Assembly (NCBI GenBank): GCA_016929465.1
Contig: JAFGIT010000235.1
Span: forward strand, 1-9,084
Source: Candidatus Coatesiibacteriota bacterium
GTDB taxonomy: Bacteria; B130-G9
Direction: 5' to 3'
Length of the DNA: 9,084 nucleotides
In this document: one piece after another, positions 5,939-9,084 of the stretch
Layout: every line of letters begins with the position of its first letter
Position numbering within the stretch: the first letter of the stretch is position 1
The notes under the pieces: generated by a model
The model's input: the letters and a program-made list of their open reading frames with translations, nothing else
The model's database searches: none
Told to the model about the DNA's origin: nothing
Made by a program: the position numbers and the translations under genes

Positions 5939-7489
5939 TTACAGCTCCAAACGCCGGCCTCGCGCTTCTGCCTTCTCGTCCTCGTTTAATGATGCTGGTC
6001 TTGTCCTTGCAGAAGCCCAATCTCGAAGCTCGTCGATACGCTCCTGCATCATCCGCGAGAGCGGGATCAGCTCGCCCATACTCTTTATGATAGCCTCCTC
6101 ATTAAGGTCCTTGCCCTGGTCAAAAACGTCGTAGAGCGCGGAGACGATGCACTGCTCTATTTCTGCCCCGCTGAATGCTGGGCACTTCTGTGCGAGGATT
6201 GGCACGTTGAATTCCCTCGGGTCTCGATCGCGCTTCTTCAGATGTATGCCGATTATCTCCTCCCTCTCTCTCTGCGAGGGGAGGTCAACGAAGAATATCT
6301 CGTCGAGTCGCCCCTTTCGCAGAAGTTCAGGAGGGAGGCTCGAGATGTCATTAGCCGTCGCAATCACGAACACCGGGGAGGTCTTCTCCTGCAACCAGGT
6401 CAGGAAAGTGCCCAGCACACGCGAGGCCGTTCCCGCATCGGAAGCACCTCCGCCTGCCATCCCGGCGAAAGACTTGTCGATTTCGTCGAGCCAGAGGATC
6501 GCTGGCGCAACTGATTCCGCGACATCTATCGCCTTACGCATATTCTCCTCCGAGGAGCCAACGAGCGAAGAGAACACCTTGCCCATATCGAGCCGCGTCA
6601 ATGGGACACCCCAGACCGAGGCGACCGCCTTGGCGCAGAGACTCTTACCGCAGCCCTGGACTCCTATCAGCAGTATGCCTCTGGGCGCTGGCAGACCGAA
6701 TTGCTTTGCCTTAATCGAGAAGGCAGCAGCTCTCTTGCCGAGCCAACCTTTGAGCTCCTCCAGCCCGCCGATGTCGCCGAAATTCTCTCCGGCCGGATAG
6801 TAATCGAGAACACCCGACTTGCGGATGATCTGCTTCTTCTCCTCCAGGATGTCAGCTATGTCATCCTCGTCGAGGCGTCCACCGGTCACAATCGACTTCG
6901 CGAAGACGTTCTCGGCTTCGAGGAGCGTCAATCCCAAGGCAGCCTGGGTGATCTTCTCCTTGATAGGATCGGACGGCGCTATCTTAAGATCGGTGCTCTT
7001 GTTCACATCCTCGATAGTGGCATTGAGAAGCTGCATCAGCTCTGATTGGTCCGGCAGGCCGAATTCGATCTCGGTTATTTCCTTCTCCAGTTCAGAGGGA
7101 ATCGCGTCCTGGGACGACATGATGAGGACCGTGTTGAAGCTCGACTTCAGGAAAGCAAACAGGTCCCTGGTCTTGCGGATGATCTCTGGGTCCTTCAAAT
7201 ATGGATGGAAGTCCTTGAGCAGAATGAGGCTGGGATCGTTCTGATCGAATACCCACTGCAGGACGCTCAGCGGGTCCTTGGTGCTCTTGTTCTCCTTCTG
7301 TGGAGCAACCCTGGAGCCGATGCCACCGTCGTGGATTCCACGAGTGATCGTCCAGCAGAAGAATTTCTTGCCCCGCTTCGCAGCTATCTCGGCAAGTATC
7401 GTCTCGACCCTCTGCTCCTCCCAGGTCTTGATATAGATCAGCGGGTATCTTGCCCTTATCAGAACATCAAGGTCTTCCTTGAATCCCAT
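5939..7489 (-). CDS. ycf46: Ycf46-type AAA+ ATPase
   Basis: A 516-residue AAA+ ATPase of the Ycf46 type, a family known from cyanobacteria, red-algal plastids and scattered bacteria; in cyanobacteria it has been linked to inorganic-carbon use, but its biochemical role is unclear. The N-terminal third carries the family's YPLIYIKTWEE (15-25), the WTITRG block (46-51), the LLKDFHPYL block (90-98) and a degenerate P-loop-like region. The active AAA core follows: Walker A GVQGCGKS (276-283), Walker B ILWLDEID (331-338), sensor-1 ATAND (377-381), an arginine-finger region RKGRLDE (391-397) and SGAE (440-443). The reading frame is open to an ATG at 7594, but the ATG at 7489 is preferred: family homology begins there, AAGGAG (7499-7504) lies nine bases upstream, and the longer form would overlap the radical SAM gene by about 100 bases. 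A DUF1257 gene follows 27 bases downstream. Confidence 0.9.
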   Translation of the reverse strand: MGFKEDLDVLIRARYPLIYIKTWEEQRVETILAEIAAKRGKKFFCWTITRGIHDGGIGSRVAPQKENKSTKDPLSVLQWVFDQNDPSLILLKDFHPYLKDPEIIRKTRDLFAFLKSSFNTVLIMSSQDAIPSELEKEITEIEFGLPDQSELMQLLNATIEDVNKSTDLKIAPSDPIKEKITQAALGLTLLEAENVFAKSIVTGGRLDEDDIADILEEKKQIIRKSGVLDYYPAGENFGDIGGLEELKGWLGKRAAAFSIKAKQFGLPAPRGILLIGVQGCGKSLCAKAVASVWGVPLTRLDMGKVFSSLVGSSEENMRKAIDVAESVAPAILWLDEIDKSFAGMAGGGASDAGTASRVLGTFLTWLQEKTSPVFVIATANDISSLPPELLRKGRLDEIFFVDLPSQREREEIIGIHLKKRDRDPREFNVPILAQKCPAFSGAEIEQCIVSALYDVFDQGKDLNEEAIIKSMGELIPLSRMMQERIDELRDWASARTRPASLNEDEKAEARGRRLEL

Positions 7490-7490
7490 C

Positions 7491-8501
7491 TTAAGTAACT
7501 CCTTTTGTTGGAAAAGCAACCGATCGCAGCGAATCCGCAATCTCCGGAACCGACGGCGACTGAGACTCGAAGACCACGGTGCCATCACTATCAATAGTCA
7601 TCTCGAGCAGCTCGTCCGACGCTGCATCTATTTTATATCGAGGCGATTCATCTGTCGCTCCGCGCCCAATTAGGCTGAATTCGATCCCGCTCTCTGTCAA
7701 TAGCGACTCTGCGTTTTCTATCTCCTCATCGGACAGCGGCCCCCAACTGCCCGATCTCGATATATCCACGTCGTAGGGGGAGAAGTTCGTGAGGAGGCTG
7801 AACTTCCGCGCGGGAATTCGGCTTGCGATATTTACTACTCCACGGAGGCAGCACTCGCCATGCCCTGGCAGCAAAAGGTGACGAAGCAGGAGCTTATCGG
7901 CTTCGATCCGCTCCAGGTTAGCGTTGAGTACTTCGAGGTAGCCGGGCATGTTCGCAATCTCTTCTGCGCAGCGATCATTGCCGAAGTGCACATCGACTAT
8001 GAATATATCCGCGACGCTCTTAATCAGCTCCAATGCCTCATTTACTACATAGAGGTTCGTGTTCCATACGATCGGAACCATGCCCTTGAACCTCCAGGCC
8101 AATTCGAGCGAGCCGTTGAGCGAAACCGATGGCTCGCCGCCTATGATGCTAACGGTTCTGACTGTCCCGCTCTCGACAAGCGTCTTCGCCTCCGCGATCG
8201 CCAAATCGAGGTCCGCCAACGTCAATCCGCTCTCGAGCTGGGCGGTCCGCGTCGAACAGAAGCTGCATGCCATATTGCAGCCCGAGAACCAAAAGGCGTA
8301 CGTCGGAGATATTTCCGGCTCTTCTCCTATGAGCAGGCCGGAGCGAAAGACGCGTCCCGAGGACGACGCGCCGCAGAAGCCGACCTCGGACCTGTCTCTG
8401 TGGACCTCACAGCCCCTCGGGCAGACTACGCAGGGCGAAGTCAGCTCACGGGCCCGTTCTAGTATCGACCCAATTTGACCAGCATATCCGTGCGCTGTCA
8501 C
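7491..8501 (-). CDS. PflX-like (COG1313) radical SAM protein
   Basis: A radical S-adenosylmethionine enzyme related to the pyruvate formate-lyase activase-like PflX/COG1313 group; members bind a [4Fe-4S] cluster and cleave SAM to a 5'-deoxyadenosyl radical. The 336-residue protein has an N-terminal cysteine set typical of that group (C24, C27, C31, C43 in CVVCPRGC...GFCG), the cluster motif C75-x3-C79-x2-C82 (GCNMACSFC), the SAM-binding IGGEP (120-124), NTN (147-149), VDVHFGND (169-176) and RHLLLPGH (207-214). A C-terminal extension (about 290-336) is not usual for the group. The start is GTG with AGGGAG eight bases upstream (8510-8515). The gene is first after the promoter and ends one base before the Ycf46 start, so co-expression is very likely. 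No glycyl radical enzyme and no Memo/AMMECR1 partner is in view, so the substrate is unknown; a neighbouring protein may be the target. Confidence 0.85.
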   Translation of the reverse strand: MTAHGYAGQIGSILERARELTSPCVVCPRGCEVHRDRSEVGFCGASSSGRVFRSGLLIGEEPEISPTYAFWFSGCNMACSFCSTRTAQLESGLTLADLDLAIAEAKTLVESGTVRTVSIIGGEPSVSLNGSLELAWRFKGMVPIVWNTNLYVVNEALELIKSVADIFIVDVHFGNDRCAEEIANMPGYLEVLNANLERIEADKLLLRHLLLPGHGECCLRGVVNIASRIPARKFSLLTNFSPYDVDISRSGSWGPLSDEEIENAESLLTESGIEFSLIGRGATDESPRYKIDAASDELLEMTIDSDGTVVFESQSPSVPEIADSLRSVAFPTKGVT

Positions 8502-8552
8502 CGGGAATTCTCCCTAACTATCCATGCCAAGAACCAGCTTTTAATTAATTTG

Positions 8553-8581
8553 ATTATCGGTCAAGCCTTGCGGCTTTTCAA
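8553..8581 (-). promoter_or_regulatory. Sigma-70-like promoter for the radical SAM-Ycf46 operon
   Basis: Read on the minus strand, TTGAAA (8581-8576) is followed by exactly 17 bases and then GATAAT (8558-8553). Each hexamer differs from consensus TTGACA/TATAAT at one position. An AT-rich stretch follows, and the predicted start near 8546 gives a leader of about 45 bases before the GTG at 8501. It lies in the only sizeable gap upstream of the tightly packed gene train, so it probably drives all of it. No start site is proven. Confidence 0.62.
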
Positions 8582-8599
8582 TAGCCGCATTCTAAAGGC
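8565..8599 (-). repeat. Two-part inverted repeat overlapping the promoter
   Basis: Inner arms GCGGCT (8570-8575) and AGCCGC (8583-8588) are perfect complements around a 7-base loop. Outer arms GCCTT (8565-8569) and AAGGC (8595-8599) are also complementary and abut the inner stem on one side, with a 6-base bulge on the other. No T-run follows on either strand, so it is a poor intrinsic terminator. The -35 box lies in the loop, so a repressor or activator site is possible (inference). Confidence 0.45.
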
Positions 8600-8654
8600 C
8601 GAATCTGACAGAGGGAGATGCCGTCCGAGCGGCGATTGATGCGCAGGTCTGGGG

Positions 8655-9084
8655 CTATCGGGTCAAACCGACAAAGCGACGATATTCATCGCGGCCAACG
8701 CTCCGACAGCACGCTGCCCAGAAGCCCGCCGTCTGGAGTCTGACAACCAGTTCTTTCCCTTCCTCAAGAGAGGCGACGGGAGCGAATACGCTTGCTCCGC
8801 TGCCAGAGAGCATCGCATACTCGACGCCGAGCCCAGCGAACGCCTCGAAAACTTCATCAATGCTAGGATAGAGACGGCGCGCAACCGATTGAAGGTCATT
8901 CCGCATGAGTCCCCATTTTCCAGCGGCTTCGGCAGCGCCTACAAATACAGCAGAGCGGTTCTCGTCCGTGGGACTTTTTCCTCCTTCCCCTCCGAAACCG
9001 AGGCCAGAATAGACGCGGCCGGTCTCGACCATGACGTGCGGATTGGCGAGAACGAACGACGCCTTGGGGAGGTCTGCCATTCCC
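8655..9084 (-). CDS. ispE: 4-diphosphocytidyl-2-C-methyl-D-erythritol kinase, C-terminal half (5' end outside window)
   Basis: IspE is the GHMP-family kinase that phosphorylates 4-diphosphocytidyl-2-C-methylerythritol in the cytoplasmic MEP pathway to isoprenoid precursors. The visible ~143 codons match its C-terminal half: a proline-led strand and helix ending in GRVYSG (family: P-x-VST-x-x-VY), then the NDL motif, a YPSI helix, and the glycine-rich GHMP motif 3 MLSGSGASVF. The family is about 280-300 residues, so the N-terminal half with the ATP loop lies beyond 9084. An ATG at 9080 is in frame but is internal: codons continue upstream of it and the conserved N-terminal half is missing. The gene ends in TAG, 153 bases before the next gene, and probably belongs to a separate transcription unit. 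Identity is quite sure; activity cannot be judged from the fragment. Confidence 0.88.
   Translation of the reverse strand, partial: GMADLPKASFVLANPHVMVETGRVYSGLGFGGEGGKSPTDENRSAVFVGAAEAAGKWGLMRNDLQSVARRLYPSIDEVFEAFAGLGVEYAMLSGSGASVFAPVASLEEGKELVVRLQTAGFWAACCRSVGRDEYRRFVGLTR

Larger units (their letters stand above)
8502..8654. other. Intergenic region between ispE and the operon
   Basis: Apart from the promoter and inverted repeat described separately, nothing else is convincing here. A weak 4-base-pair hairpin with arms GCCG/CGGC near 8620 has no T-run, so no terminator for ispE can be called. No short gene with a ribosome binding site was seen. Confidence 0.5.

Noticed and set aside
6147-6800. 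Plus-strand open frame of 217 codons opposite the AAA+ gene
   Set aside because: Low-complexity, serine/proline-rich translation with no recognisable motif; it is the antisense of conserved Walker motifs.
7490-7594. Longer Ycf46 reading frame starting at ATG 7594
   Set aside because: The extra 35 residues are arginine-rich shadow translation of the radical SAM gene. Family homology and a good AAGGAG point to ATG 7489.
7860-8462. Plus-strand open frame of 200 codons opposite the radical SAM gene
   Set aside because: Antisense of a strongly conserved enzyme, with arginine/alanine-rich shadow composition and no motif.
7491-8501. Calling the radical SAM protein AmrS (AmmeMemoRadiSam) or a specific glycyl radical activase
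   Set aside because: No AMMECR1, Memo or glycyl radical enzyme gene is in the window; only the broader COG1313/PflX-like call is supported.
8559-8564. TTGACC as an alternative -35 box
   Set aside because: No acceptable -10 hexamer lies 16-18 bases downstream, whereas TTGAAA-17-GATAAT fits well.
8555-8599. The 8565-8599 inverted repeat as an ispE terminator
   Set aside because: The stem is decent but no T-run follows on the minus strand; a promoter overlaps it instead.

Overview
All genes in this window lie on the minus strand, so the story runs from position 9084 down to position 1. Base composition looks moderately GC-rich by eye (not computed). GTG and TTG starts are used alongside ATG, and most have clear purine-rich ribosome binding sites. 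With an MEP-pathway isoprenoid gene (ispE) and a PilT-type ATPase, this points to a bacterium, probably a poorly characterised lineage. The sequence alone does not allow a phylum call.

Layout in the direction of transcription: (1) the 3' half of ispE, cut by the window edge (9084-8655). (2) A 153-base gap, the longest non-coding stretch, holding a good sigma-70-like promoter whose -35 box sits in the loop of an inverted repeat. (3) A tightly packed gene train from 8501 to the left edge of the window, with gaps of 1 to 27 bases or short overlaps, which reads as one operon: a COG1313/PflX-like radical SAM protein; a Ycf46-type AAA+ ATPase; a DUF1257 (Ycf35-like) protein; a TPR protein; a DUF2997 small protein; a zinc-ribbon membrane protein with a signal-peptidase-like domain that lacks both catalytic residues; a PilT-type secretion/retraction ATPase; and at least four tandem paralogues, each with an N-terminal domain resembling the ribosomal bL12 C-terminal domain followed by a membrane bundle. 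The fourth paralogue starts at a TTG at 162 and runs off the window.

Ycf46, DUF1257 and DUF2997 are recognisable as a set known from cyanobacteria and some plastids; their joint function is poorly defined. Here they are embedded with a radical SAM enzyme, a degenerate signal peptidase, a PilT-type motor and a duplicated membrane-protein family. My reading (inference) is an ATP-driven, membrane-associated machine of unknown purpose: AAA+ and DUF1257/DUF2997 in the cytoplasm, TPR as scaffold, PilT-type motor at the membrane, and the bL12-like/membrane paralogues as variable membrane partners. I saw no tRNA, rRNA, CRISPR array, insertion sequence or convincing intrinsic terminator. There is no gene-free stretch above 300 bases.
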